Origin: Leptoclinus maculatus
Taxonomy: Eukaryota > Chordata > Actinopteri > Perciformes > Stichaeidae
DNA length: 64,000 nucleotides
Reading direction: 5' to 3'
Assembly (NCBI GenBank): GCA_032191485.1
Contig: JAVDOI010000011.1
Span: forward strand, 15,420,617-15,484,616
The notes under the pieces were generated by a model that saw nothing but the letters and a program-made list of their open reading frames with translations, was not told the origin of the DNA and searched no databases. The position numbers and the translations under genes are program-made. Below, one piece after another: positions 1 through 10,579 of the stretch (the stretch's first letter is position 1; each line of letters opens with the position of its first letter).

Positions 1-22
1 GAATAATTTAAGACAAACTCAC

Positions 23-2266
23 CCGTCATCTGCAGGTAAGTCTTTGACATTTCCGTACCCCGGGCTGGGCAGGGGGCACCCCATGTGAGAGTTGTTGGCC
101 ATTTTAGACTGAGGCGGTTGCTTCTTCTTCGGGGCTTTCCTAAATGCTCGTTCTGCTGCCAGTCGTGCATTCTCCTGGTCACACACGTAACATTCAAATC
201 CATTTAGGTAGTTGGGTTTACTCATGTCATTAACCCCCCACTCACGGGTCTCCAGAGCCTCCAACAAACGGGGGTTGGTAATGCGGCTGGGGGTTTTGAA
301 CTCTATATATTTAGCATATTCACCGTCGTTCTCATCAAGATGTTTGAGGAATTCCCCGAGAGCTTTGGGTGAGGGGAAGTTATCTATGATGATTGCGGAG
401 TGGTCGTTGGGCATCCAGTCTGCCACCACAGCGGAGCCTCGATAGACCGGCACACAGCCCTGATGGAGAGGCCGCCACAGCTTCTCTGTCATGTAATCTG
501 GACACAGGCCGTTCTCCAGCGCCAGGTGGAACTTGTAGCGCGCAACAAAATTCATAAAGTTGGCTTCTTCGCCGGTGGCTGTGGCCGTGTCCTCCAGATG
601 TACAGGCAGAGGTTTGTTGTTCAAGCATTTCCCGTAAGAGTCCACCTATGGAGAGAAAGGAGAGAGATGGGGGACCATACTTAGGAAACATTTAGGAGAT
701 TACTAATGCGATACTCTCACATTTTTAAATCTATATTTTTCAAGAAATCCTGATTAGACGTTTCTAATTGAAATCTAACATTTCATTCCTCAAAGGGGAT
801 TCACACACGGGCTATATTTACAAAGCATTTACTGCAGTTGCATGCGTGAGGATTCATATTTTTGACCTCTTGATCTTTGTGTACAAGTATGTGCACGTGG
901 AAACGAGGAAGAGCTACAGCTTTTCAGTGCTTGTGATCCAGTTGAGGTTTATTGTAAAGAATGGCTACGGCAGGGTTCAAAATTGAGGAGACTAGTGAAA
1001 ATGGTATTCAACACCAAGCAGAAATGTGTGCTGACATTTTTTCAGAACATGTATAGAAGCAAAAAAAGACAAAGAAATATATTCTATTTGAGAACAAATG
1101 TTGGAGGATGAGAGCAAAATAAATAATACTTCAACAAACCTTATTTTTTTCCTTTTTTTTTTTTAAATGAAGGAATAACAGACCATGGAGATGTGCCTAC
1201 CAACTATTTTATATACAGCAATGTTACAGCACGTGGATTGTGGAACTATAATCCTCCTCGGTTGTGATAATTGGAAAATTGCTGCTCACTATGCAGCATA
1301 CGGCTTTTACAAAAGAGTGTTAACCCAGGTACTAAACTGGAAACAGCTTCACTCTTTATGCATGTATCTTTGTAAAAATGTCCCTCAGGAGCATCTCTGT
1401 ACTGTACCTGAATATACTTCATGAGCTCCTGGACATATCTGTTCCTGTCTGATGGTACATCGCAGTGAGACTGCATGTAGAGCACAGGACCCAGGCCCTC
1501 CCTCCTCAGCCGGTTCTTCTCCTCCAGGGACACGACCACCGGCTCCAGCAAGTAATCCAGAGAAGGCAGCCACTGCAGGGTCAGCGGGTAGTCGGACTCC
1601 CTGCGAAACGTGGCAGTGTAGTTGAACAGCCTGATTCCCGGTCCATGGGAGAGGATGTAGTTATTCATGGGTGACTCCTCGTGGAACAGCGCCCAGGTCT
1701 GGTGGCGGAGACGAGGGAGTGGCGCCTCATATGCCCGGAAGTCTGTTCCATAAAAGATGATGGATGCGGTCCTTTTGTACAGCTGGACCTTTCAAGATCA
1801 AACTCAACGTTACTGGCGGTCAGAACAACGTCAGATCGTGATTATTATTAATGTGAGCATGCATCTTCTCTCCGTCTGAGCCAAGAGTTTCATTAAAAGG
1901 CTTCATGAGGTTATACATCTCTGGTACCTTGCGGTTGCTTGTGACCAGGCAGGAGGATGTGCCACAGTCGATGCGTTCAGAGTCCCCAGGGAAATGTGGG
2001 AACAGACCTCCAGTCCACCAAAGGAGGATGGGCAGCTCCTTGTTGTTGCGGCGGTCATTGTTGCCAGGTCCTCTGTATGGACCGATTGAGGCAAACTCCA
2101 TCTCTGACAGAGCACTCTGGGGCTGAAAGGCTCCTCGGTCCAATGCATCCAAGGCCCCCAGGGAATGTTGGTCATCTGGAAAGGAGGCAAAAGAGACCCA
2201 GACCCAGCACAGGACACCGAACAGCCCCAGACACGCACAGGGCACGAGCCTGCCCCTACCCGCCAT
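23..2266 (-). CDS. fut11: Alpha-(1,3)-fucosyltransferase 11, 3' end off window
   Basis: Golgi type II membrane enzyme of glycosyltransferase family 10, which transfers fucose from GDP-fucose. Three coding exons read on the minus strand: 2266-1928, 1788-1408 and 645-23, all with GT-AG junctions; the first two are phase 0 and the third ends two bases into a codon. The start at 2266 opens a short N-terminus followed by a hydrophobic anchor (about residues 8-28). Exon 1 carries the FUT11-type segment GLFPHFPGDSERIDC, which separates it from FUT10. Exon 2 has FYGTDF, FHEESP and LSHGPGIRLFNYTATF. Exon 3 has YKFHLALEN and the fucosyltransferase signature DYMTEKLWRP followed by VPVYRGS. About 448 residues are visible; human FUT11 continues with one further short exon, which here would lie left of position 1, so the gene is cut by the window rather than broken. 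FUT11 versus FUT10 is firm; the enzyme's exact acceptor is not shown by sequence. Confidence 0.93.
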
Positions 2267-3309
2267 CTACAAGGTTGAAAAAAGCAACACACAATACAGA
2301 GATTACAAGTAGGTCACCATTCAAACGAACAAATCAATTAGCTTTTTTTATGTGTTTCAAATAGGCGTGATTCATAAGTGTCGCAAATAACCCCACGCTT
2401 TGTTTTGGCGCTCATCATAACCCATATTAAAGTATTGTGGATGTTATTATTTATCCTCGCAGCTAAAGTCGTTGAACAAACAAAACATTAGAAATATTGA
2501 CTAACGTTTTAATTTGACGTGCAATCTGAGCAACTATCGAACCAATATCGAAACATAAACACTGTTTCCTACCATCACCGCCGCAGCAAACGCATGAAGG
2601 TGCGTTATTCTTGATTCTTCAAACAGTAAACATGCAGCTATTCTCCTTTTGAGGAGCAGTGATAACAAAGTGTAGACTGTTCAGCCAACGGTACAGAGGG
2701 AATGAAAACAGCTGGATTCTTCTTCTACGTTTCAGCTTTTTTTCTTCTTCGGGTAGCAAACTAACCCACGCTGCACACCGCCACCTACAGGTCCGGAGTG
2801 TGTACTGCTCTATTAAACGTCCGGACACTGCAACACGTATTTGTTCTATGTTCAGTTTGGACAAATTCAACCCTACATTTACCAGAATACGATAGGCACG
2901 TAGGGTGTGAACATAAAACATAAAAATCTCATTGTAAAGGTATGATAACAAATAGTCTACTATTACATAAACAATTATTTTTTAATAAATCGAGCCATAA
3001 GTCAAAACAGCTTTGAAGTTTACTAATACAAACCAGTCTGGTACATTTATAGTCACATCCGCAGAAGTAAATGTCAAAACCCTCTAATAAAAAGTATCCA
3101 TGTCATTCCTTCATTTGCTTTGCCTAATTGATTTGAACTAAATAATGCAAATGATATGATTTGTCAATGTATGAAAGTTGTTCGACTAACTTGTGTATAA
3201 ATTATGAATTTCGTATAGGTCGAATACTTTTTTTATCCACGGCGATTTCAATTGTAGTCTTTACTCGGTAATTGCATTCTTGTACCTTTATCATTGTCAA
3301 ATATACTGC
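2267..3309. other. Upstream flank of fut11, no gene seen
   Basis: About 1 kb before the fut11 start codon. It must contain the fut11 promoter and 5' UTR, but no TATA box or strong CpG cluster stands out. Short open frames here have no family resemblance or splice context. From about 2950 the sequence is AT-rich. Confidence 0.5.
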
Positions 3310-3317
3310 TCTAAAAG

Positions 3318-3777
3318 CAGTGGCGGGCCGTGTATTTTATACTGTAGTAGGACAGCACTGAAGACCTGGGCCTTCAGTGCTGTTCTACTACAGTTGGGCC
3401 ACCTCCTAATAACCTCATTATGACGCCAGCATGACGGGATGCTTCGTCATTAACGGACAATGCATATAGTCAAAATCAATGTAATTAACACAATGACAAG
3501 AACAAACTCACAAGAACCAGTCACATATATTTATATGACAACAAAGCAGGTAGAATAACATAAAACCTGATTGGATAAAAGCTCTACTTAAAACAAGCTG
3601 CGCTGGAACTGAGGAAGAGAGTAGCTCTATGCAATGAGATAATAAGGTAATGGTAAACATATTTATAATACATGTAGTGTATTTATGAAAAATAATTAAA
3701 TTATAAAATAGCTATAACTTTGTGATTCTGTCTAGGCCAGCAGAGAAGGCCTTGCTGGCTCTGACGGCCCACCACTG
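3318..3777. mobile_element. Non-autonomous hAT element (MITE), 460 bp
   Basis: The ends are inverted repeats: CAGTGGCGGGCCGT at 3318 and its complement with one mismatch (CAGTGGTGGGCCGT) ending at 3777. The element is flanked by a perfect 8-bp direct repeat TCTAAAAG at 3310-3317 and 3778-3785. Eight-base target duplications and CAG-type ends are the hallmark of hAT transposons. There is no coding capacity. Just inside the left end, 3341-3363 and 3372-3394 form a 23-bp hairpin stem with an 8-base loop. Confidence 0.92.
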
Positions 3778-3819
3778 TCTAAAAGGCACAGTTTACAGGT
3801 GTCCTCTGCTTTAAGCATT

Positions 3820-4180
3820 TTTGGGGATCTTACTTAAGTAAAAATATACTTAAAGTACCACGAGTAAAAGTAGGCTATGTTATGAGCCCCTGTGAGTGTT
3901 GTACCCTATTATTGTAAATTGTGTTGAGGTAGATTTGATCTATACAGTGTTGGGTGGTTTTTAATCTATAAAAATACATCATATTTTATTAAATCAATGT
4001 CTGCTTTGCACACAATCTTAATCTGAAAAGTGACTAGTGACAGCTGTCACATAAATGCAACAGAGTAAAAAAGTACAATATTTCCCTCTGAAATGTAGTG
4101 TAGTAGTATATATATATATAGAAGTATAAAGTAGCACAGGTGAAATACTTCAAAATGCGCTTTGTACAGTAACCTCACAG
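3820..4180. repeat. Fish interspersed repeat (TACTTAAGTAAAA type)
   Basis: Contains paired motifs such as acttaagtaaaaatatactt, accacgagtaaaagta and agtagcacaggtgaaatact, which I recognise as the common teleost repeat rich in acttaagtaaaagta words. Boundaries are approximate. A related stretch appears at about 26940-27030. Confidence 0.6.
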
Positions 4181-4229
4181 TGACACTTTGTTGTCATCGT
4201 TTATTAAAAAAAGTGAACTTTACGGGTTT

Positions 4230-4362
4230 TAGGACCTCGGGTTTGTGTGGGCGATGTGCACGTGCGATGGGGATCTCGATGGGGGCGCGCACGTCACGAC
4301 ACTAAACCTCGGTCAGATGTAGGGTGGACCACGCGATATAAACAATCAGGAACAGGGTGAGG
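4230..4362 (+). promoter_or_regulatory. Probable rab9b promoter and first noncoding exon
   Basis: A local CpG-rich patch (gggggcgcgcacgtcacgac near 4285) precedes a TATA-like gatataaac near 4335 and a possible splice donor CAGG|GTGAGG near 4357. A splice acceptor tttctag at 5172-5178 joins the coding exon, so a 5' UTR intron of about 0.8 kb is likely. The exact transcription start cannot be read from sequence. Confidence 0.35.
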
Positions 4363-5238
4363 TCACATACATGCTTTTTATCCTATTTGTATTTAATGCA
4401 TTACATTATAAATACATCACCTCGCTGCAACGTGCGTTCTTTTGTTGCTTTAAATATAGTTTTGAGTCGCATATGCACTGGAGCTAACGGTTAGCCTGGC
4501 CAGGACAGAATGTCAACAAGCCACCACACTAGCCGGCTAGCTTGTTAGTTGTCTGAGATGCTTGCTGAGCCGCTACACTGTTCGTCTCTGCTGCATTGTA
4601 GTTTTTTTAGAAGCCTCACACTTGTTTGTTTCGGTTCCTAGTTAACTTCTGCTTTGTACAGTTTCGCAGAGACTCTCGACGGAGCAGTTTAATCAGAGTT
4701 TTAGCCGCCAGTCACAACAAGCTTGTACATGTCAGTGGTCTGCGCAGGTGCAGTGGTCAGCTCATTAACTTGACTCGCCCCTGTTATTGTGGCGTAGGAA
4801 AAAACTAGGATGAAACAAATGTTGTCTTCAGTTCTGTATGATAGTGTTCATGTCCTACGCTATGGCTGTCAAACATAGTACATGTGTAGTATTACTGTGT
4901 CATGTAGTAAACAACTACACATACAGCCCAGAGCTTCAACCAGAGACCTCAGGCAGACTTCTCGGTCCTTCACCCCTGTTGCCGTGTCCCTGAAACTAGT
5001 CAACCATTACACATCTCCCTGTCATTTGTCGTCAGTATGGCCCTTATGAGGTCGAATACAGATGTTGCTAGAACAGCAGTCACTCAGACTACTTGTGTTA
5101 AATGTTTCCTGAGAATTGTTTAATTTCCAAGTGATTTGGTTTCCCTTTTGAATGTGTAGAATTTCTCACTCTTTCTAGGTTAAATTGACCCTGGTCTGCC
5201 ACCTGGTGTGGAGGCCTTGCTGGGCGGAAGGAAATATG

Positions 5239-5847
5239 ATGAGCGGGAAGAGCCTACTCCTGAAGGTGATCCTGCTGGGGGACGGTGGAGTGGGCAAGTC
5301 CTCACTAATGAACCGCTATGTCACAGACCGCTTTGACTCCCAGTCCTTTCACACCATTGGCGTGGAGTTCCTAAACCGGGACCTGGAGGTGGACGGGCGC
5401 CTGGTCACTCTTCAGATCTGGGACACAGCCGGCCAGGAGCGCTTTAAGTCTCTGCGTACGCCCTTCTACCGAGGCGCCGACTGCTGCCTGCTCACGTTTG
5501 CTGTGAACGACCTGCAGAGCTTCCAAAACCTTTGCTGCTGGAAGAAGGAGTTCATGTACTACTCGGATGTTAAAGACCCGGAGCGGTTCCCGTTTGTGGT
5601 GCTCGGCAATAAGGTGGACATGGACCAGAGGGAGGTGGGGGAGGACGAAGCACGGGCCTGGTGCGAAGAGACCGGCTGCTGCCCTTACTTTGAGACCAGT
5701 GCCAAGGATGACACTAACGTCACAGCTGCGTTCGAGGCAGCTGTCAGGGAGGTTCTGGCTGCTGAGGACCAGATTGACCACGCACTACTGGGTAGTACTA
5801 TCGATCTACATGGCAACCGCAAAACCTCCCGTGCGTCTTGTTGCTGA
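5239..5847 (+). CDS. rab9b: Ras-related protein Rab-9B
   Basis: Small GTPase of the Rab9 group, which directs late-endosome to trans-Golgi transport of mannose-6-phosphate receptors. Single coding exon of 202 codons, as in mammalian RAB9A and RAB9B, with a 5' UTR splice acceptor at 5177-5178. The family start MSGKSLLLK is the second of two adjacent ATGs (5236 and 5239), so 5239 was chosen. Visible motifs are the P-loop GDGGVGKS (residues 14-21), switch I TIGVEF, switch II WDTAGQERF, NKVD and ETSAKD, and the C-terminal Cys-Cys prenylation site. MSGKSLLLK and VEFLNRDLEVDGR favour Rab9B over Rab9A. The human protein is 201 residues, so this copy is full length. It points towards plp1, its neighbour in human Xq22 as well. 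The N-terminal extension possible upstream of 5236 has no family support. Confidence 0.95.
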   Translation: MSGKSLLLKVILLGDGGVGKSSLMNRYVTDRFDSQSFHTIGVEFLNRDLEVDGRLVTLQIWDTAGQERFKSLRTPFYRGADCCLLTFAVNDLQSFQNLCCWKKEFMYYSDVKDPERFPFVVLGNKVDMDQREVGEDEARAWCEETGCCPYFETSAKDDTNVTAAFEAAVREVLAAEDQIDHALLGSTIDLHGNRKTSRASCC

Positions 5848-8800
5848 TTGGTTCAGGTGTGAATCCACCTTGTCTTAATCTCTCTGGCTGAAACTCGCCC
5901 ATTGTTAATGGTAAACGTGCTGTAGGTACAAGGTACTATGTACGGTATCCCCTAAAAAATAATGTGGATGAGACACAGCTGCTCTGTGGAGCGCTGTGTC
6001 AAATGTTCTGCTGGAGTCAAGGTTGAATTATTGCTCTAACCACGGTACAGGCACACTGTAACGGGCACTCACTTCCTTTGTACTCTTATCTGCTTTCAGT
6101 TGTGTTGCACAAAAACATTTCCGCCCAGCTTCAGCTTGGTCTGCCTATGCAGGAGTTGTATCAAATAGTGCTTTCAGAGCATTTATTTTTAAATGAAATA
6201 ATGAAACAGCGGACGGGAGAATACGCCACTCCTCTCTTGACGAGCATACTCTACTTTTGGCGCAGCAACATACAGTCGGACTTGTATCTGCTCAACAGTC
6301 TGTCCATGAGCTGGTTTTGCTGGGTTTTAGAGGGACTTTGAATACGTCGTCACATTTTCTTGTTTTTAGATCTTTCAGCAGAGAGATGGTGTCTGTGAGT
6401 GACGGTGTTCCTAACCCAGGCAGATATTATGCATGAGAACTCCCAACGTGTGATTTTAGGTACGAGGAATTTCAAATGATTGCTACTCACAAAAGCAGGA
6501 TGACCTTGCTTGTCTTCAATGGAAAGGGAACTGTAAGCTTTAACTTTGCAGCTCTTGCTGTCAGCATTGGGTACGTGCTTTTGTGGTGCCCTTCTCTTGT
6601 CTATTATATGTATTAGCACTGCACTAGTGTGTAGCTGGAGGTGTCAGGTGTACGAGTTAGGCATTATCAGATTATTTCCCATTAATAATGTACATGGGCC
6701 TGTTTACTAAGAAAAAATAATAATACTGCTTTTGCTGCTGTTGTTGATAAACTGCTGTTTATTTTTCTGTGAAGCACATTATTTTCTTTTGCAGACATTG
6801 TGTACTATTCCGTTTGATTTGATTTTAGTCTGTTTTCCTGATGTAGAGAGGTGGTTATCATTTTCTAAATCATCAATCATTTTCATAATATGAACATGTT
6901 TGTAATCCTGTGACTGCTTCGTTGATTGCGTGGCAGGCGTTAACATTCCAGTCCTTTAGCTTTGCCTATGTTAAAGGTCTCCTGTGCTTCACCGATACAT
7001 TACAAACACCTTGTGCTGTCTGTTTGGTTAGTCCAGGTCTCGGCTGAATGTGAAGTAACCTGAGCACAAGGATAAGGCCGTTACTAATAATGCATGCGTT
7101 GTGCGTCACCTCTCCTGTCCATTCATAAAGTATTGAGTGAAGCATATATATTCTGACAATTTAACAATGTTTACTTGTTTTCACCTTGGTGATACTTTAC
7201 TTTAATTTTAATGTGTTTACATACAGGCTTCCTTTGGTTTTACTGCTATGGGCAATACAGATAAAAATCAGCTGATATTCAATGCCTCAAACGAAGTTTA
7301 ACGTTGTCTAAATTCATCCTCATCAGTATCTTCATTGCTGCTGGAATAGTGTTTTATATTGCGTCTACTGTTGGAGATCTTGTGTATTCTCTCAGCCTGA
7401 GATTTGCCTTTTCAAGTAACGATTGCATCATATTTCAATGTGTGTGCAGATTAATGGGGAACGTTACAAGAGCTTCACTGTGAAAGTGAACATAATTTAA
7501 TCAGGTACCGTCATTTTTACTTATTACATGGTTCTTTGCTTTAATGTAGGCTTCTAATAAATGGCTTGTTCGTGTGACTATCGTACGTGTGTTGAGTACT
7601 AGTACACACGGCAGTATGAGAGAAACTTAATTAACTGTGAACTGACTAGGGCATTTTAACTAGATCAAGCTGCTAGCCTACATTAATTCAAAGCAAAAAC
7701 GAGGGCCGTTAGCTTATCATTTGTCAGTGTTAATGTTTTCTGGATTAAACGGAATACTTTGTCTCTTTACCATTTGTTCAGATAATGTAGCCTATCAGTG
7801 TTTATCTGAGAACTAGTCGGTACTTAGAAGCGGGTAGCATAACCATACATGTTGCTCTCATGTTGCTGTCTTATATCACTGCAGCCCTGTCTTATGTCAG
7901 ATTTTTTTCTGTTGCTGTAATATTTATGAATGTAAAAAGTAATTTCTTTGGGCTGTCCATATTAATGGATTATGTAAATTGCAAAGGGCATTAATTTTAT
8001 AACGATGTATAAAGTGACACTGAACGTCTGTCTCACGCCCAGTGCTCAACCCATGAGTGTGATTTAAGCTGTGTGAAAGTCAGACTGTTCATCTTGATTA
8101 TGTGTTGATCTGATGGGCAACTTCCCTCTCTCTCTCTCTCTTATTGCACTACGGAGGATACAAATGGTTGTGCCAACATGCTGGCAACGCGGTGAATACT
8201 GTCCATTGCTTGGCTACAAAATAAAACACGCAACATACCAAATGCAGAAACTCTGTTTGAAATTCATGAACGTGTGTGCCTTGAAAATGACTTTAAAGTT
8301 TAAAAACAAAAGCTCTTCCACTATTTTTCAAACTAAAATAGGTCACTCAAATGAATCAGTATACCTCAGCTCTCCAGCTCTCAGCAGTCATTTCACCATC
8401 GGGGAAAAAAAACTATTTGCAGTAATAAGGAAGTGTTAAAAAGAAGTTTTACTATATTTCTCTACAAGATCTTGAGTAAAACACTGGTCACCTTGTTTGA
8501 ATTTCATCACACAAGACGCTCAATGTCATTGGATGACCAAGAATATGTGGGAACCCGAGAGACAGTGAACACTGTTTATTTCCACTTCATTAAAAAGGAA
8601 ACCAAAGCATGCACCGCATACTGTGAAATTAGACCTGGACAGAAGAAAAACAAATAAATCAGGTCTGCCTTTCAAACTAAATGTCTGATTTAAGGAAATA
8701 TACAAAGAACACATAACATTATAGGAAATAAGCACAACATGTTATGACTCCCTGTATTTTACAACATTAGACATGAACACACAATAGCCTATATTTTAGT

Positions 8801-8936
8801 GAAAACTTCAAAAATAATGAAGGGAATCAATTTACCAAATAATAATCAAGATGTACACTTCACAAAACAGAATAATGTTGATGAGCAGCTCAGTTGTGAT
8901 CGTCGTGAAGCTCCTGCAGCAAAACTAAAGGCGCTG
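5848..8936 (+). other. rab9b 3' UTR and rab9b-plp1 intergenic DNA
   Basis: A poly(A) signal AATAAA at 7556-7561, followed by a GT-rich stretch, would give rab9b a 3' UTR of about 1.7 kb. Beyond it is AT-rich DNA without recognisable genes. Open frames at 8113-8439 and 8433-8657 lack splice sites and family similarity. Confidence 0.5.
7556..7561 (+). terminator. Candidate rab9b polyadenylation signal
   Basis: AATAAA followed within 40 bases by the GT-rich stretch cgtacgtgtgttgag. It is the best placed signal after the rab9b stop codon; other sites are possible. Confidence 0.45.
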
Positions 8937-9095
8937 TCAGGAGATGTCAGATGGGTTTGCAGGGTATGGAGAGCACAGTGTCCCCCCCCTGTCCCTCTGC
9001 AACCTCCCATACAGGTCATAGCCTCCCTCTTTTTCCCTGTGCCCCAGCCTCCTCAGGTACACCTGGTTCACAGCCAAGTGCAGGGAACAGTGCAC
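8937..9095 (-). CDS. Candidate terminal coding exon, gene unknown
   Basis: On the minus strand a consensus acceptor (ctcttgtgtccacag) is followed by 52 codons in phase 0 and a TGA stop. The translation runs VHCSLHLAVNQVYLRRLGHR, then charged and glycine-rich sequence, to YPANPSDIS. Composition and splice context look like a real last exon, but I do not recognise the family and no matching upstream exon was identified. It lies about 1.5 kb past the plp1 stop on the same strand, so it could belong to an unknown gene, an alternative 3' exon, or chance. Confidence 0.3.
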   Translation of the reverse strand: MHCSLHLAVNQVYLRRLGHREKEGGYDLYGRLQRDRGGTLCSPYPANPSDIS

Positions 9096-9273
9096 CTGTG
9101 GACACAAGAGGAGAGAATACAAAACACCTTACAAAACACCTTGGCCCCGAGATATGGCAGAAAGCCAGGGATGGAGCTGCAGTTTAACACTGTGACACAC
9201 AACACCACACACAGACTACAAACAAATGTTTTCAGAGGCACTCTGCACAAATACTTCAAAGAATATTCTTTTT

Positions 9274-9279
9274 TTTATT
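9274..9279 (-). terminator. Candidate plp1 polyadenylation signal
   Basis: AATAAA read on the minus strand about 1.3 kb after the plp1 stop codon. A second candidate lies on the same strand at about 8575-8580. Which one is used cannot be told from sequence. Confidence 0.35.
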
Positions 9280-9836
9280 ACCACATTTTACCAACACAAA
9301 AAAATAAAGAATCAAACAGCCAGCTGCCATTTGACAAATCCACCACTCACAGCTGGGTAAAGTTCACACCAAATGGAATAATCTACTTATTATGCTGCAA
9401 AAACATTTTGTTAGTAATACCCACCAAAGTGTAAAAAAAAAAAAAAAATAGTAGTAAACTCAGCTACAGTAAGTAAAAAGATGTGTTATACAATAACTAC
9501 AAGAAAATTCCCAAAGGATTAGAGACAAAACAAAGCTGTCCTATCTCTATAAAAGTACCTCAGTCATGCATTAACAGCAGGGTCTAGTCACACCTCAACA
9601 GTGTGTTTTAGGTCTAATAATATGAGGTCACTCCATAAGTTAGCACCTAGTGCTTTTGCCATCTCAAAATGATGAGAAACAATTTCAGACCTTTCTAGAT
9701 CAGAATTAAACAAGTATGTCCCTTTGTCAGAAAGAAACCACTTAAAATCATCTAAAATTCCTTCAGTCCCCTCCCTCTGAATCCATCACTTCAATTATTG
9801 GGAGGGAGGTGGGGGTCATGCAGCAGCCTGTGGATG

Positions 9837-9859
9837 GTGTGTGTGTGTGTGTGTGTGTG
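9837..9859. repeat. (GT)n microsatellite
   Basis: Eleven and a half uninterrupted GT units, in the region downstream of plp1. Confidence 0.95.
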
Positions 9860-10579
9860 GTTGCTGTCCCATAGGAGCTGCATTGAGGCTTTAGAGGGGT
9901 CCAACCCTCTCTTTGTCAGGAGGACCCTCTCCCTTGACATGGAATATAACCCTTGGCAGAGACTCGTAGCGCAGGTGGCCCCCACAACTGGCTCCTTATT
10001 GGCTAGCTTTTAAAACAGGCATGACTCCATTGTTGAGGCTTTCCTCCAGCCCGTGAGAAAAGTCCTGAGGTCAGCGTGAGACCGCAAATGCATGCTTGTC
10101 TGCCACCATGGCAACCAGATGTGAAGGATGGTAGCCATGGTAACCTATAATCAATTTCTCCGCAACAGCTGCATTCTAGCAGCACATGTGTTGCAAATTG
10201 GTGGTTATTTCTTACATATGTAATTAGTAATTAGTGATGTGTTATTTGTGTTTTGAATGCAACGGGAAGCAGAAATACATTTTAGGACACTAACCTCAGC
10301 AAGAAACAACTATATTTTACAAATATTTTGGTGACATGGCATAGGAAACACTGACATAAGACTAACTGCATGTAAAAGCAGTAGACAACCCCACACACGT
10401 ACAAAAGAAAAAGAAAAAGGATGAACAATAAAATAACATTGTTCCCAACAAGTACAAATATAAAGAGTGTTTTTAAGAGTCCACAAGAGGTTCTGTGCAG
10501 ATGATGTGGAAGGAGAGAATTGTTGCCGTCCCCATGTTGGTGGTGGAGTAGTGATAGAGCAGACAGGAAGCTGGCGAGC

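Noticed and set aside
5371..5781. 136-codon minus-strand frame
   Set aside because: Antisense shadow of rab9b.
8799..9434. 211-codon open frame on the plus strand
   Set aside because: No recognisable family, no splice context, low-complexity tail, and it overlaps the better exon-like signal on the other strand.
9791..9985. Possible exon reading MSRERVLLTKRGLDPSKAS
   Set aside because: No convincing acceptor and donor, and no family match; considered as a partner of the orphan exon at 8937-9095 but not supported.
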